From Zoogloea sp. (GTDB lineage: Bacteria; Pseudomonadota; Gammaproteobacteria; Burkholderiales; Rhodocyclaceae), in the NCBI RefSeq assembly GCF_030157465.1, contig NZ_JAOAUU010000139.1, forward strand, positions 1 to 37,150: a stretch of DNA of 37,150 nt. Direction: 5' to 3'. Below the pieces are notes generated by a model that saw only the letters and a program-made list of their open reading frames with translations, was not told the origin of the DNA and made no database searches. Positions 10,838 through 21,254 of this stretch are shown here, piece after piece; positions within the stretch are counted from its first letter, which is position 1; the number at the start of each line of letters is the position of its first letter. Made by a program: the position numbers and the translations under genes.

Positions 10838-12370
10838 TCAAACTTGAGGGTTCAGCCTCTCAGTGCTCCCCTGCAACTTGTTGAGCGCATTGAGATAGGC
10901 CTTGGCCGATGCGACGATGATGTCCGTATCGGCCCCCTGCCCATTCACCACGCGACCGTCCTTCGAAAGACGTACGGTCACTTCGCCCTGCGCATCGGTA
11001 CCGGTGGTAATCGCATTGACCGAGTACAGCAGCAACTGAGCACCGCTGTCGGCAATACTCTCGATCGCCTTGAAAGCAGCATCAACCGGACCCGAGCCAC
11101 AGGATTCAACTTTCTGCTCCCGCCCATCCACAGACAGGGTTACCCGCGCGCACGGCGTTTCACCGGTTTCGGAATGGAAAGCCGACGATACCAGTCGGAA
11201 ATGCTCTTGCGGCTCCGAACTGTCATCGCTCATGAGCGACTGCAGATCTTCGTCGAAAATCTCATGCTTCTTGTCGGCTAGCGCCTTGAAACGGGCAAAA
11301 GCATTGTTCAGCTGCTCCTCGGACTCGATCACCACACCCAGTTCCTGAAGACGCGAGCGGAAGGCATTGCGGCCCGAATGCTTGCCCATCACAAGCTTGT
11401 TGGCGCTCCAGCCCACATCCTCGGCGCGCATGATCTCGTAGGTTTCACGGTGTTTGAGCACACCATCCTGGTGGATGCCCGACTCGTGGGCAAAGGCGTT
11501 CGCTCCGACAATCGCCTTGTTGGGCTGCACCGGAAAACCGGTGATCCCGGACACCAGCTTCGAGGCCGGCACGATCTGCGTCGTATCGATACGCGTATCG
11601 CACTCGAAAATGTCCCGACGGGTACGTACCGCCATGACAATCTCTTCCAGCGACGCATTGCCTGCGCGCTCGCCAAGGCCATTCACCGTACACTCGACCT
11701 GACGCGCTCCAGCGCGAACAGCCGCAAGCGAATTGGCAACGGCAAGGCCAAGATCGTTATGACAATGCACCGACCACACAACCTTATCGGAATTCGGCAC
11801 ACGCTCGATCAGCGTCCGAAGCGTGGCGGCGAACTGCTCGGGAACGTTGTAGCCCACCGTATCCGGCACGTTGATGGTCGTCGCACCGGCCTTGATGACC
11901 TCCTCGAAGATCCTGCACAGAAAATCAATTTCCGAACGACCGGCATCCTCAGCCGAAAACTCGATGTCGTCCGTGTATTCACGCGCCCAGCCAATCGCCT
12001 TCACTGCCTGCTCGACAACCTGGTCGGGCGACATGCGCAGCTTTTTCTCCATGTGGATGGGGCTGGTGGCAATGAAGGTATGAATGCGCTTCGAGGCTGC
12101 CGGACGAATGGCCTCACCGGCCCGGCGAATGTCCAGTTCGTTGGCACGCGCGAGCGAACAGACCGTCGAATCCTTGATCGCCTCCGCCACAGCACGAACC
12201 GCCTCGAAGTCGCCATTGGACGCAGCCGCGAATCCCGCCTCGATCACATTGACCTTCATGCGCTCCAGCTGACGGGCGATCCTCAGCTTCTCATCCCGCG
12301 TCATCGATGCACCGGGGCTTTGTTCGCCGTCGCGCAAGGTCGTGTCGAAAATGATCAACTGGTCGTTCAT
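10838..12370 (-). CDS. leuA: 2-isopropylmalate synthase
   Basis: LeuA condenses acetyl-CoA and 2-oxoisovalerate, the committed step of leucine synthesis. The 510-residue length fits the family. The catalytic TIM barrel starts [17 protein letters not shown], continues with [17 protein letters not shown] (metal-binding histidines), [15 protein letters not shown], and [12 protein letters not shown]. The C-terminal regulatory LeuA-dimer domain, which senses leucine, is complete ([20 protein letters not shown]). AGGAG precedes the ATG at good spacing. It closes the ilvB-ilvH-ilvC-pssA-leuA run, but the 143 nt before it carries a dyad and may hold its own control. Confidence 0.97.
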   Translation of the reverse strand: MNDQLIIFDTTLRDGEQSPGASMTRDEKLRIARQLERMKVNVIEAGFAAASNGDFEAVRAVAEAIKDSTVCSLARANELDIRRAGEAIRPAASKRIHTFIATSPIHMEKKLRMSPDQVVEQAVKAIGWAREYTDDIEFSAEDAGRSEIDFLCRIFEEVIKAGATTINVPDTVGYNVPEQFAATLRTLIERVPNSDKVVWSVHCHNDLGLAVANSLAAVRAGARQVECTVNGLGERAGNASLEEIVMAVRTRRDIFECDTRIDTTQIVPASKLVSGITGFPVQPNKAIVGANAFAHESGIHQDGVLKHRETYEIMRAEDVGWSANKLVMGKHSGRNAFRSRLQELGVVIESEEQLNNAFARFKALADKKHEIFDEDLQSLMSDDSSEPQEHFRLVSSAFHSETGETPCARVTLSVDGREQKVESCGSGPVDAAFKAIESIADSGAQLLLYSVNAITTGTDAQGEVTVRLSKDGRVVNGQGADTDIIVASAKAYLNALNKLQGSTERLNPQV

Positions 12371-12399
12371 GATGAGCTCCTGCCGGGGTCTGTCTAATT

Positions 12400-12429
12400 G
12401 GATTGAGCGATCTCCCGGCCGTTCAATCC
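12400..12429 (-). promoter_or_regulatory. Inverted repeat upstream of leuA
   Basis: A perfect 7-bp dyad, GGATTGA-N16-TCAATCC, lies 30-59 nt before the leuA ATG. In the leuA leader it could form a stem with a G+C loop; in DNA it could be an operator. A weak promoter-like pair (TTGAAC, 18 nt, TCCAAT on the minus strand) overlaps it. The sequence does not decide between these. Confidence 0.4.
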
Positions 12430-12513
12430 GGCGGGAACAAATCGGAAACTGGGTGATGTATGCAGAGCGCCAGAGCCCCTGAATGCAGGCTCCCGTCGTC
12501 GAAAGTCGAAAGA

Positions 12514-13302
12514 CTATAAATCAGGTTTTTCAGGCTCGGCAACCGCACTGCTGCGCTTGCGCCCCTTCAGCCAGCCCCAGAAACCGAGCACATAGCCGGA
12601 AACCGCATAGCAGAGAAAGAGCCCGAACAAGACGCCCGGCGGATAGCTGGATACCAGCAGAAAGCCCAGCACGAAGGCAATGATGACAATGAAGGGAACG
12701 CTGCGGCGAAGGTTGATCTCCTTACCACTGTAAAACAGCACGTTGCTCACCATCGACACGCCGGCGAAGATCGTCAGAGCACACGCATACCAGCGCACGT
12801 CCGGGCCGGCAATGCCGTTGTCGATGACAACCCAGACGAGACCCGCAACAAGCGCCGCGGCAGCCGGGCTGGGAAGCCCCTGAAAATAGCGCTTGTCGAC
12901 GACATCAATGTTGGTGTTGAAGCGCGCCAATCTCAGCGCAGCGCCAACGCAGTAGATGAAGGCTGCCATCCAGCCCAGCTTGCCCATGCCTTTGAGCGCC
13001 CATTCATACACGATGAGCGCAGGAGCCGCGCCAAAGGAAACCATGTCCGACAGGGAGTCGTATTCGGCGCCAAAGGCACTCTGGGTGCGCGTCAGACGCG
13101 CCACGCGGCCATCCAGGCCGTCTAGCACCATCGCGATGAAGATAGCCACCGCGGCTTGCTCATAAAGGCCGTTCATTGCCTGCACGATGGCGTAGAAACC
13201 GGCAAACAGCGCTGCCGTCGTGAACAGGTTGGGAAGAATATAGATACCCCGGCGACGCCGTTCCGGGTTGAGCAGGGGCTTGCGGGATTGCAGATCGGCC
13301 AT
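12514..13302 (-). CDS. pssA: CDP-diacylglycerol--serine O-phosphatidyltransferase
   Basis: This 262-residue membrane enzyme makes phosphatidylserine, the precursor of phosphatidylethanolamine. The CDP-alcohol phosphotransferase signature D-G-x2-A-R-x8-G-x3-D-x3-D is seen as [11 protein letters not shown] followed by GAEYDSLSD near residues 62-85. About seven hydrophobic segments follow, and the N-terminus [21 protein letters not shown] is typical of the integral-membrane PssA type. It sits between ilvC and leuA in the same direction; this order is, to my knowledge, common in betaproteobacteria, though the functions are unrelated. The 112 nt between ilvC and pssA contains a strong hairpin. Confidence 0.94.
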   Translation of the reverse strand: MADLQSRKPLLNPERRRRGIYILPNLFTTAALFAGFYAIVQAMNGLYEQAAVAIFIAMVLDGLDGRVARLTRTQSAFGAEYDSLSDMVSFGAAPALIVYEWALKGMGKLGWMAAFIYCVGAALRLARFNTNIDVVDKRYFQGLPSPAAAALVAGLVWVVIDNGIAGPDVRWYACALTIFAGVSMVSNVLFYSGKEINLRRSVPFIVIIAFVLGFLLVSSYPPGVLFGLFLCYAVSGYVLGFWGWLKGRKRSSAVAEPEKPDL

Positions 13303-13370
13303 GGACAGGGGCGATGGGTAAAGTCGAATGCGATTGTAACGCAGGAAAAAGCATCAGGCCCCGAAAACGA

Positions 13371-13394
13371 CACGGGGGACTTTCGTCCCCCGTG
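13371..13394 (-). terminator. Strong hairpin after ilvC, possible attenuator or RNA-stabilising stem
   Basis: A perfect 10-bp stem, CACGGGGGAC-TTTC-GTCCCCCGTG, lies 21 nt after the ilvC stop. In the minus-strand RNA the loop is GAAA, a stable GNRA tetraloop. The following TCGTTTTC is only a weak T tract, so it may reduce rather than stop transcription into pssA, or protect the 3' end of the ilvBHC message. Confidence 0.6.
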
Positions 13395-13415
13395 CGCTAA
13401 TCAAGGCAGACCTGA

Positions 13416-14998
<1,583 letters not shown>

Positions 14999-15107
14999 AT
15001 GCGTGTCGTTCTGGATTTTCATCAACCCGGCCACCGTTAGGCGGCGGGCTTAGGCGATGACTGGAAAAGCCGCCACGCCAGATCAAGCGTAGCGGTCCTC
15101 CGGCGGC

Positions 15108-16817
15108 TCAGAGGTCTTCGGCCGAAAGGATCATGTCTGTCAAACCCTTTCCACCCTGGACCATGGGATACACGTTCTCGGTCTGGTCGACCTGAAAATC
15201 AAGGAAGACCAGATCGCTCTTGCGACTGAACGCCTCCCGCAACGCTCCTTCCACATCATCCGGCTTGTCGACGCGGATACCCACATGACCGTAGGCTTCG
15301 GCGAGCCGCGAGAAATCGGGCAGCGAATCCATGTAAGACTCTGAATAGCGGTTGCCGTGAAAGATTTCCTGCCACTGGCGAACCATGCCCAGGTAACGAT
15401 TGTTGAGCATCACCACCTTGATCGGCAGCCGGAACTGCTTGCAGGTGGCCAGCTCCTGGATGTTCATCTGGATCGACGCCTCGCCAGTGACGCAGGCAAC
15501 CTGAGAACCCGGATGAGCCAGCTGCACACCCATTGCCGCGGGCAGCCCGAACCCCATCGTACCCAGACCGCCAGAATTGATCCAGCGGCGGGGCTTGTCG
15601 AACTTGTAGTACTGGGCTGCCCACATCTGGTGCTGACCGACATCGGAGGTGACAAAGGCGTCACCACCCGTCACTTCCCAGAGTTTCTGCACCACATACT
15701 GGGGCTTGATGAGCTCTTCGCCCTGATTGAATTTCAGGCAGTCGCGCCTGCGCCACTCATCGATCTGCTTCCACCAGACGGCGAGGGAATCCTGATCCGG
15801 TCGTTCGGGCGCGCCATCGAGCATGGCCAACATCTCGCCCAGCACCTCGCCCACGTCGCCGACGATGGGCACATCAACCTTTACACGCTTCGAGATGGAC
15901 GACGGGTCGATATCGATGTGGATGATCTTGCGTGGCTCGGACGCAAAATGCGCAGGACTGCCGATCACACGATCGTCAAAACGGGCACCTACTGCAAGCA
16001 GGACGTCGCAATAATGCATGCCCATGTTGGCTTCATAGTTGCCATGCATGCCAAGCATGCCGACGAACTGACGATCCGTCGCCGGATAGCCGCCCAAGCC
16101 CATCAGGGTGTTTGTACAGGGAAACCCGAGCTTCCGCACAAGCGCGGTCAGCTTCTCGGAGGCATCGCCGAGGACCACGCCACCACCGGCGTAAATCATT
16201 GGCCGCTTGGCTTCGAGAAGAAGCTGAAGCGCCTTTTTGATCTGGCCCTGATGCCCCTTCACCACGGGGTTGTAGGAACGCATCGAAACCGTCTGGGGGT
16301 ATTCGAAGGCACACTTCTGGGCGGTGATATCCTTTGGAATATCCACCAGCACCGGGCCGGGACGGCCGGTTCGAGCCAGGTAAAAGGCTTTCTTGATCGT
16401 GCTGGCGATGTCCCGCACATCACGAATGAGAAAGTTGTGCTTGACGCACGGCCGGGTGATACCGACGGTATCCACCTCCTGGAAGGCATCCTGGCCGATC
16501 GCAGCACTCGGCACCTGGCCGGAAATCACCACTAGCGGGATCGAGTCGCAATAGGCGGTGGCGATGCCGGTAACGGCATTGGTGGCGCCAGGACCGGAAG
16601 TCACCAGCGCAACACCCACCTTGTCGGTGGAACGGGCGTAGCCGTCAGCCGCGTGGATGGCTGCCTGCTCATGGCGCACCAGCACATGACGCACCTTGTC
16701 TTGCTTGAACAGCTCGTCGTAGATATAAAGGACTGAGCCGCCGGGATAGCCGAAAAGATAATCAACCTTTTCTTCCTGGAGACACCTGATTACAATTTCT
16801 GCACCGGTCAATAGCAT
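15108..16817 (-). CDS. ilvB: Acetolactate synthase large (catalytic) subunit, biosynthetic type
   Basis: This 569-residue thiamine-diphosphate enzyme makes acetolactate from two pyruvates, or acetohydroxybutyrate from pyruvate and 2-oxobutyrate. It shows GAEIVIRCLQEEKVDYLFGYPGG with the catalytic glutamate region, VTSGPGATNAVTGIATAY, the FAD-binding middle domain, and the C-terminal cofactor motif starting GEASIQMNIQELAT and ending NNRYLGMVRQWQ. I chose ATG 16817 because a well-formed promoter has its -10 box at 16862-16857, which puts the ATG at 16853 at or before the transcript start. An open frame back to 17186 crosses the divergent sigma gene and is not coding. Confidence 0.95.
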   Translation of the reverse strand: MLLTGAEIVIRCLQEEKVDYLFGYPGGSVLYIYDELFKQDKVRHVLVRHEQAAIHAADGYARSTDKVGVALVTSGPGATNAVTGIATAYCDSIPLVVISGQVPSAAIGQDAFQEVDTVGITRPCVKHNFLIRDVRDIASTIKKAFYLARTGRPGPVLVDIPKDITAQKCAFEYPQTVSMRSYNPVVKGHQGQIKKALQLLLEAKRPMIYAGGGVVLGDASEKLTALVRKLGFPCTNTLMGLGGYPATDRQFVGMLGMHGNYEANMGMHYCDVLLAVGARFDDRVIGSPAHFASEPRKIIHIDIDPSSISKRVKVDVPIVGDVGEVLGEMLAMLDGAPERPDQDSLAVWWKQIDEWRRRDCLKFNQGEELIKPQYVVQKLWEVTGGDAFVTSDVGQHQMWAAQYYKFDKPRRWINSGGLGTMGFGLPAAMGVQLAHPGSQVACVTGEASIQMNIQELATCKQFRLPIKVVMLNNRYLGMVRQWQEIFHGNRYSESYMDSLPDFSRLAEAYGHVGIRVDKPDDVEGALREAFSRKSDLVFLDFQVDQTENVYPMVQGGKGLTDMILSAEDL

Positions 16818-16856
16818 CAACGCACCCGAAGCTGTTTCGGCAAAGTAAAGCATTAA

Positions 16857-16885
16857 ACCATACCGCCGAGCCAGCGATTGGTCAA
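16857..16885 (-). promoter_or_regulatory. Sigma70-type promoter of the ilvB-ilvH-ilvC(-pssA-leuA) operon
   Basis: On the minus strand TTGACC (16885-16880) is followed after 17 nt by TATGGT (16862-16857). The start would be near 16850, giving a leader of only about 33 nt. That is too short for classical leader-peptide attenuation, so control is more likely at initiation or through IlvH feedback. Confidence 0.62.
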
Positions 16886-16986
16886 GGCACCTCGCCCCAC
16901 CCGTTGCCACGAGCCGGCGGTTTGCCGCTTCAGCGGTCGAGTCCAGAAAGCTCGCACCACACCTCCCGACACCAGAGGAACATCCC

Positions 16987-17550
16987 CTGCCTTCCCGCAT
17001 CGAACTCTCGGATTTCCTCGCAAGCGTCGAAAAACGGGCCTTCAAACAGGCCTTGTTCGCAGTTCGCAACGAAGAGTCGGCTCTCGACATCGTGCAGGAC
17101 GCGATGATGAAGCTTGCAGAAAAATACGGTGACAAGCCGACCGGCGAGCTGCCGATGCTTTTCCAGCGCATTCTGCAAAACGTCATCCGCGACTATTACC
17201 GCCGCCAGAAGGTGCGCAACATGTGGACCACGCTGCTGTCTGCGTTCTCCGGTCCCGAAGACGACGAACACGATCCGCTGGAATCCATCGAATCTGCCGA
17301 CAGCGACCACAAGAGCGAATCCCCGCAGGCCCAGCTCGAGCAGCAGCAAACACTGGGGGCGATCGAAAAGGAAATCGAAAAGCTCCCGCCCCGTCAACGC
17401 GAAGCCTTTCTCATGCGTTACTGGGAAGAGATGGATATAGCCGAAACGGCTGCGGCGATGGGGTGCTCCGAAGGCAGTGTAAAAACACACTGCTCGCGCG
17501 CAACGCACACCCTCGCCGCCGCACTAGCAGCAAAGGGCATCACGCTATGA
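16987..17550 (+). CDS. RNA polymerase sigma factor, ECF-like (sigma70 family), apparent CTG start
   Basis: This protein has sigma region 2 (FLASVEKRAFKQALFAVRNEE, then ALDIVQDAMMKLAEKY and the promoter-melting part IRDYYRRQKVRNMW). An acidic linker follows, then region 4 (EKLPPRQREAFLMRYWEEMDIAETAAAMG, and SEGSVKTHCSRA). No ATG, GTG or TTG in frame precedes the first conserved helix. The only standard start, TTG at 17053, would remove part of region 2. CTG at 16987 has AGAGGAA (16974-16980) at ideal spacing and gives 187 residues. The stop overlaps the next gene's ATG. I infer that the downstream DUF3619 membrane protein could be its anti-sigma factor. Confidence 0.82.
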   Translation: MPSRIELSDFLASVEKRAFKQALFAVRNEESALDIVQDAMMKLAEKYGDKPTGELPMLFQRILQNVIRDYYRRQKVRNMWTTLLSAFSGPEDDEHDPLESIESADSDHKSESPQAQLEQQQTLGAIEKEIEKLPPRQREAFLMRYWEEMDIAETAAAMGCSEGSVKTHCSRATHTLAAALAAKGITL

Positions 17551-17921
17551 ATGATCACGATTTTCACTTCCGGGTTCGGCAACACCTGAACTCATCCGCA
17601 CATGCGCTTCCGCCGACGGTCGCAGCCCGCCTCCGCCAGTCGAGGCAGACGGCGCTGAGCCACCAGAAAGTGGCCGTGCGAGGACTCAGTTTTGCGGGGA
17701 TAGGCCAAGCGCTGTCCGAACACATCATGCCGCGCGGTCGAACGGCAGTCAGTGTGCTGCTTGTCGTGGTCGCCGCGCTCGGCGTGGGCTACCTTGGTGA
17801 ATTGCAGCGTACTGCAGACCTCGAAGAAGTGGATAGCGCCCTTCTCGCCGACGACCTTCCGATTGACGCTTATCTGGATAGCGGGTTTGACGCATGGGTT
17901 CAAAACGACTCGCCCGACTGA
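17547..17921 (+). CDS. DUF3619 family single-pass membrane protein, possible anti-sigma factor
   Basis: This 124-residue protein has a cytoplasmic-looking, histidine- and arginine-containing N-terminal part (FHFRVRQHLNSSAHALP), one membrane segment near residues 66-88 (AVSVLLVVVAALGVGYLGEL), and an acidic C-terminal tail rich in aspartate. Its ATG overlaps the sigma-factor stop, and its own end overlaps the next gene by 28 nt. The layout, a sigma gene followed by a one-span membrane protein with a short cytoplasmic domain, is the usual arrangement for an anti-sigma factor. No ZAS zinc motif (HxxxCxxC) is present, so the role remains an inference. Confidence 0.75.
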   Translation: MNDHDFHFRVRQHLNSSAHALPPTVAARLRQSRQTALSHQKVAVRGLSFAGIGQALSEHIMPRGRTAVSVLLVVVAALGVGYLGELQRTADLEEVDSALLADDLPIDAYLDSGFDAWVQNDSPD

Positions 17922-18547
17922 CCGCCGCGTGTGCACTCGTCTGCTCAAGCCAGCTGGTGGCAGCGCCCCCCCTGACTGCGCCAGCCTGGAATGACCTGAC
18001 ACCCGATCAGCAACGCACCCTGTCTCCGCTGGCCAGTGAATGGCGTGACCTGCCTGATGAGCGCAAGCGCAAATGGGCTGGAATAGCGGACCGGTTCCCT
18101 GGCTACACGCCGGAGGAACAGTCACGCCTGCAGAGACGCATGGAAACCTGGTTTTCGCTCACGCCGGAACAACGCACCGTTGCACGGGACCAATACCGCA
18201 ACCTGCAACGTATTCCGCCTGAACAGCGCGAAGCACTTCGGCAAAAATGGATCACTTATCAGGAACTACCCAGTGAGGAAAAGCAGCGCTTCAACGAGGC
18301 TGCAAAAAAGCCGGCCGCCAAGCCGGCCATTCCGAAAATCGGGGCCCCCCCGATAAAGCCCCTGAGCGCACCGCCTCCGCCACGCCCGGCAAAGCCGAAA
18401 ATCATCGTCAAGACGCCGCCACCGCCAACTGAAGCAGCCCAGCAGCTCGCTCCTGTATCGACGCTGCCCGCCCCGACGGCGGCACAGGCAACATCACCGA
18501 TGATTGAGCCAGTGATACCGGCAGTACCCTCCCCCGCCAAACCCTGA
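17894..18547 (+). CDS. DUF3106 domain exported protein
   Basis: This 217-residue protein begins with a signal peptide (KRLARLTAACALVCSSQLVAA). It is followed by a helical DUF3106 domain with repeated W-x-L-(T/S)P-(D/E)QQ-type units (WNDLTPDQQRTLSPLASEW, WFSLTPEQRTVARDQY, RIPPEQREALRQKW). The C-terminal 75 residues are proline/alanine/lysine-rich (PPPPRPAKPK) and probably disordered. Function is unknown; the repeats recall periplasmic stress-sensing helical proteins. It overlaps the DUF3619 gene by 28 nt, so both are likely translated together with the sigma factor and may be part of one envelope-sensing unit. Confidence 0.82.
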   Translation: MGSKRLARLTAACALVCSSQLVAAPPLTAPAWNDLTPDQQRTLSPLASEWRDLPDERKRKWAGIADRFPGYTPEEQSRLQRRMETWFSLTPEQRTVARDQYRNLQRIPPEQREALRQKWITYQELPSEEKQRFNEAAKKPAAKPAIPKIGAPPIKPLSAPPPPRPAKPKIIVKTPPPPTEAAQQLAPVSTLPAPTAAQATSPMIEPVIPAVPSPAKP

Positions 18548-18555
18548 CCCGCCCC

Positions 18556-19035
18556 ATGCCCTCAAAACCCACACGCGCCGGGGTTGTACCCCCGGTGCGG
18601 CAGGCTGCCGAACTCGCCGGCCTGCGCCGCCGCTTGGCCAGCATGCTTTATGAATGCCTCCTGCTCCTCGGCGTCCTCGCACTGACCCTCATGGTGCCAA
18701 TGCTGCTGCTCGGCATCGGCGTTAACTACACTCCGGGCGGAGGCGTCCTGTGGGGATACATCTTCCTGGTGCTAGGAGGGTATTTTCTCTGGTATTGGCG
18801 CCGCAGCGGCCAGACTCTGGCCATGCAGACCTGGAAGCTGCGGATCGTCAGCGTCGACGGAAACCCTGTGTCGCTCAGACAAGGCTGGCTTCGCTACGCA
18901 CTTGCCTGGCCCTCTGTGCTGTTTTTCGGTGCCGGTCTCGTATGGGCCTTGTTCGACCGGGACAGACAGTTCCTGCACGACCGCCTTTCCGGCACCCGAA
19001 TCGTGCTGCTGACAACCGCGAAGCCTCAGGACTGA
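18556..19035 (+). CDS. RDD family membrane protein
   Basis: This 159-residue protein shows the RDD pattern: arginine and aspartate near the membrane segments (LRRRLASMLYECLLLLGVLAL, split by variable residues), a second segment ending YFLWYWRRSGQTLAMQTWKLRIV, and a third near VLFFGAGLVWALFDRDRQFLHDRLSGTRIV with the conserved DRxxxxxHDxxSGT motif. Some RDD proteins have been linked to ion or metabolite transport, but most are uncharacterised. It follows the DUF3106 gene by 8 nt and is convergent with lptG across 30 nt. Confidence 0.88.
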   Translation: MPSKPTRAGVVPPVRQAAELAGLRRRLASMLYECLLLLGVLALTLMVPMLLLGIGVNYTPGGGVLWGYIFLVLGGYFLWYWRRSGQTLAMQTWKLRIVSVDGNPVSLRQGWLRYALAWPSVLFFGAGLVWALFDRDRQFLHDRLSGTRIVLLTTAKPQD

Positions 19036-19065
19036 AGCAAAGCAGGCAATGGATGGAGCACGACC

Positions 19066-20142
19066 TTAGCGGCGCTCCACCCACCACATCATGCCCATCG
19101 CAGCGATCAGGAAGCCAATGCTCGGAGTCAGCGCCGCCACTGCCGGAATCCAGCCGTTGATGACCCCAAGGTTGGAAAACAGGCCGTTCAAAAGATGGAA
19201 ACCAACGCCGATCATGATGCCCGAGAAGACCTTCAGGCTCACGCCGCCCATGCGCGTCTGCATGTAGCCAAACGGCAGCGCCAAGCCCATCATCACCAGC
19301 GCGGCAAAGGGGTAGGCGAGTTTCTTCCAGAGCGCGATTTCATAGCGGCTCGTTCGCTGGTTGTTCTCTTCCAGATGACGAATGTATGAATACAGCGTCT
19401 CGACCGACATGCGCTCCGGAACCACCATCAACACCGAAAGCACATCGGGCGTCAGTTCCGATTTCCAGATCAGCTCGGGCAGATTCACGATCTCGGTGCG
19501 TTCACCCAGGAAACGCGTTTGCGCTACCTGGCTTAGCCGCCAACCCTCCCGCTCGTCGTAGACACCGGACCCGGCTTCGCTGATGGAAACCAGCACCGAC
19601 TTGTCGTCGAACTCGTAAATACGGACACCCTGCAGTGACGTGTCGGGCAAGACGTTGCGAACGTTTACAAAACGCAGCCCGTCCCTCACCCACAAACCGG
19701 TGCGCAGCTCCTGGGACACCATCGAACGCGTAGCCGCCAGGCGCCATTGCTGGGCGGCCCGCTCTGCCGGTGGCGCCAGGTACTCTCCGAAAATGAAAGT
19801 CAGCAATACAAAGACGCTGCCGATGGACAGCAATCCGAGCAGAAAACGCCCGGTAGACAAGCCGGAGGCTCGCAGCACCGTGATTTCGGAATGACGCGCC
19901 AGCGTCGTCAGCGAATAAAGCGTACCGATCAGCACGGCGATCGGCATCAGCTCATACACCCGCCCGGGCATGATCATTGCCACATATATGGCGGCCTGAT
20001 AGAGCTGGTAGCCGCTCTTGCCGATGTCATCCAGCTCATTGACCAGATCGAAGAAGGCGAACAGGCCAAGGAAAGCAACAAGAACCAGAGCCACCGACGC
20101 ATAGATCTCGCGGCTCAGGTAACGAATGTAAATTGGCATCAT
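19066..20142 (-). CDS. lptG: LPS export ABC transporter permease LptG
   Basis: LptG pairs with LptF and the ATPase LptB to pull lipopolysaccharide from the inner membrane onto the LptC-LptA bridge. The 358-residue protein starts M(M)PIYIRYLSREIYAS and has three membrane spans at each end around a periplasmic beta-jellyroll. Typical family segments are ELMPIAVLIGTLYSLTTLARHSEITVLRASG, split into two runs, and KLAYPFAALVMMGLALPFGY. The start overlaps the lptF stop (TGATG). A second ATG at 20139 would remove one methionine. No lptB, lptC or lptA is in the window. Confidence 0.94.
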   Translation of the reverse strand: MMPIYIRYLSREIYASVALVLVAFLGLFAFFDLVNELDDIGKSGYQLYQAAIYVAMIMPGRVYELMPIAVLIGTLYSLTTLARHSEITVLRASGLSTGRFLLGLLSIGSVFVLLTFIFGEYLAPPAERAAQQWRLAATRSMVSQELRTGLWVRDGLRFVNVRNVLPDTSLQGVRIYEFDDKSVLVSISEAGSGVYDEREGWRLSQVAQTRFLGERTEIVNLPELIWKSELTPDVLSVLMVVPERMSVETLYSYIRHLEENNQRTSRYEIALWKKLAYPFAALVMMGLALPFGYMQTRMGGVSLKVFSGIMIGVGFHLLNGLFSNLGVINGWIPAVAALTPSIGFLIAAMGMMWWVERR

Positions 20143-21218
20143 CAACGTCTCCGCCAGCGGGCGAACACGCTGATCCGCCGGTAGAACAGGATGGCCAGGA
20201 CACCCAGCATGGCCAGATGAGGCATCCACAGGCCGACATCGAAACGGATGCGCCCCTGCCCCACCCAAGCCTGGCTGACACTGACGGCATTGCTGTAAAT
20301 CAGGTAAATGAGAACGGCAAGAATCAGGTTGTTGGTCCTGCCCGCCCGCGGGTTAACGAACGACAGGGGAATCGCAAGCAGCGCCAGCATGGTCGCCAGC
20401 AAGGGGGTGCTGACCCGCGCCAGCAATTCTCCCCGACTGCGGTTGTCTGGGCTTTTCAGCAAAGCCGGCAAAGCCATTGTCTTGGGCTGGCGGGGTGTAC
20501 TGCTCGCCTCTTTTGATTCCATGCGAATCTGGTAGCGCTCGAACTCCATCACCCGGTAGCTGGGGGTACCCGGCGTACCTTCGTAGCGTCGGCCGTTCTC
20601 CAGCACGATGAAACGGTTTCCTGCCCCATCGACCTCGGTGTGCCCCTGACTCGCCACCATCACGCCGAGCCGACCATGCTGCATGCTGCTCGCGAAGACG
20701 TTGCGCACGCTGCCTTCTCCGCTCGTCAGCGCCTCGACGAAAAACACCCGCTCGCCACCGGACGATTCGCGGAACAGGCCTGGCGCAACGCGGGAAACAT
20801 CATCCCGGTTACTGAGCTGCGTTTTGTATTCGATGCTTTTCTTTTGAGCCCACGGGGCAACGAACAGCGACAGGATCGCAATAAGGATCACCACCGGAAC
20901 GGCAAAGCGGAGCACCGGCCGGATCCATGCGGTCAGCGGCAACCCGCTGGAAAACCAGACAACCATTTCCGAATCCCGGTACCAGCGGGAAAGGGTCATG
21001 AGGATCGCGATGAACACGGTAAGCGACAGCACCACCGGCATCTGCGCAACGGCACCAAAGCCGATGAGGGCCAGCACCGCGTCAGCCGGCACGCGGCCTC
21101 CCGCAGCCTGGCCGAGCAGGCGGATGAGGACCGTGGAAATCAGGATGGCAAACAGCGCCACGAAGACCGCCACGGCGTTCTGTGTGAATTCGCGCTGGGC
21201 GGCTCGAAGAAAGATCAT
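20142..21218 (-). CDS. lptF: LPS export ABC transporter permease LptF
   Basis: This 358-residue partner of LptG begins MIFLRAAQREFTQNAVAVF, with transmembrane spans at residues about 15-35, 55-75 and 95-120, a periplasmic jellyroll (GERVFFVEALTSGEGSVRNVFAS), and three more spans at the C-terminus (LARVSTPLLATMLALLAIPLSFVNPRAGRT, in pieces). The ATG at 21218 gives the family length; an open frame upstream to 21365 crosses the divergent pepA promoter. It is translated with lptG through TGATG. The order lptF-lptG divergent from pepA is shared with E. coli. Confidence 0.94.
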   Translation of the reverse strand: MIFLRAAQREFTQNAVAVFVALFAILISTVLIRLLGQAAGGRVPADAVLALIGFGAVAQMPVVLSLTVFIAILMTLSRWYRDSEMVVWFSSGLPLTAWIRPVLRFAVPVVILIAILSLFVAPWAQKKSIEYKTQLSNRDDVSRVAPGLFRESSGGERVFFVEALTSGEGSVRNVFASSMQHGRLGVMVASQGHTEVDGAGNRFIVLENGRRYEGTPGTPSYRVMEFERYQIRMESKEASSTPRQPKTMALPALLKSPDNRSRGELLARVSTPLLATMLALLAIPLSFVNPRAGRTNNLILAVLIYLIYSNAVSVSQAWVGQGRIRFDVGLWMPHLAMLGVLAILFYRRISVFARWRRR

Positions 21219-21254
21219 GCGGGGGGCAGGTTTTAGCGTCGGAGAGCGGTCGTT

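Noticed and set aside
11378-12397. Open frames opposite leuA, ilvC (13500-14447) and ilvB (15357-16535)
   Set aside because: All lie against genes with clear catalytic motifs and show only low-complexity composition.
16817-16853. A 12-residue N-terminal extension or leader peptide for ilvB starting at ATG 16853
   Set aside because: The promoter -10 box ends at 16857, so this ATG would lie at or before the transcript start; the short leader has no run of Ile, Val or Leu codons typical of attenuation.
17053-17055. TTG at 17053 as sigma factor start
   Set aside because: It would cut off part of conserved region 2 and has poor ribosome-site spacing; CTG 16987 fits better.
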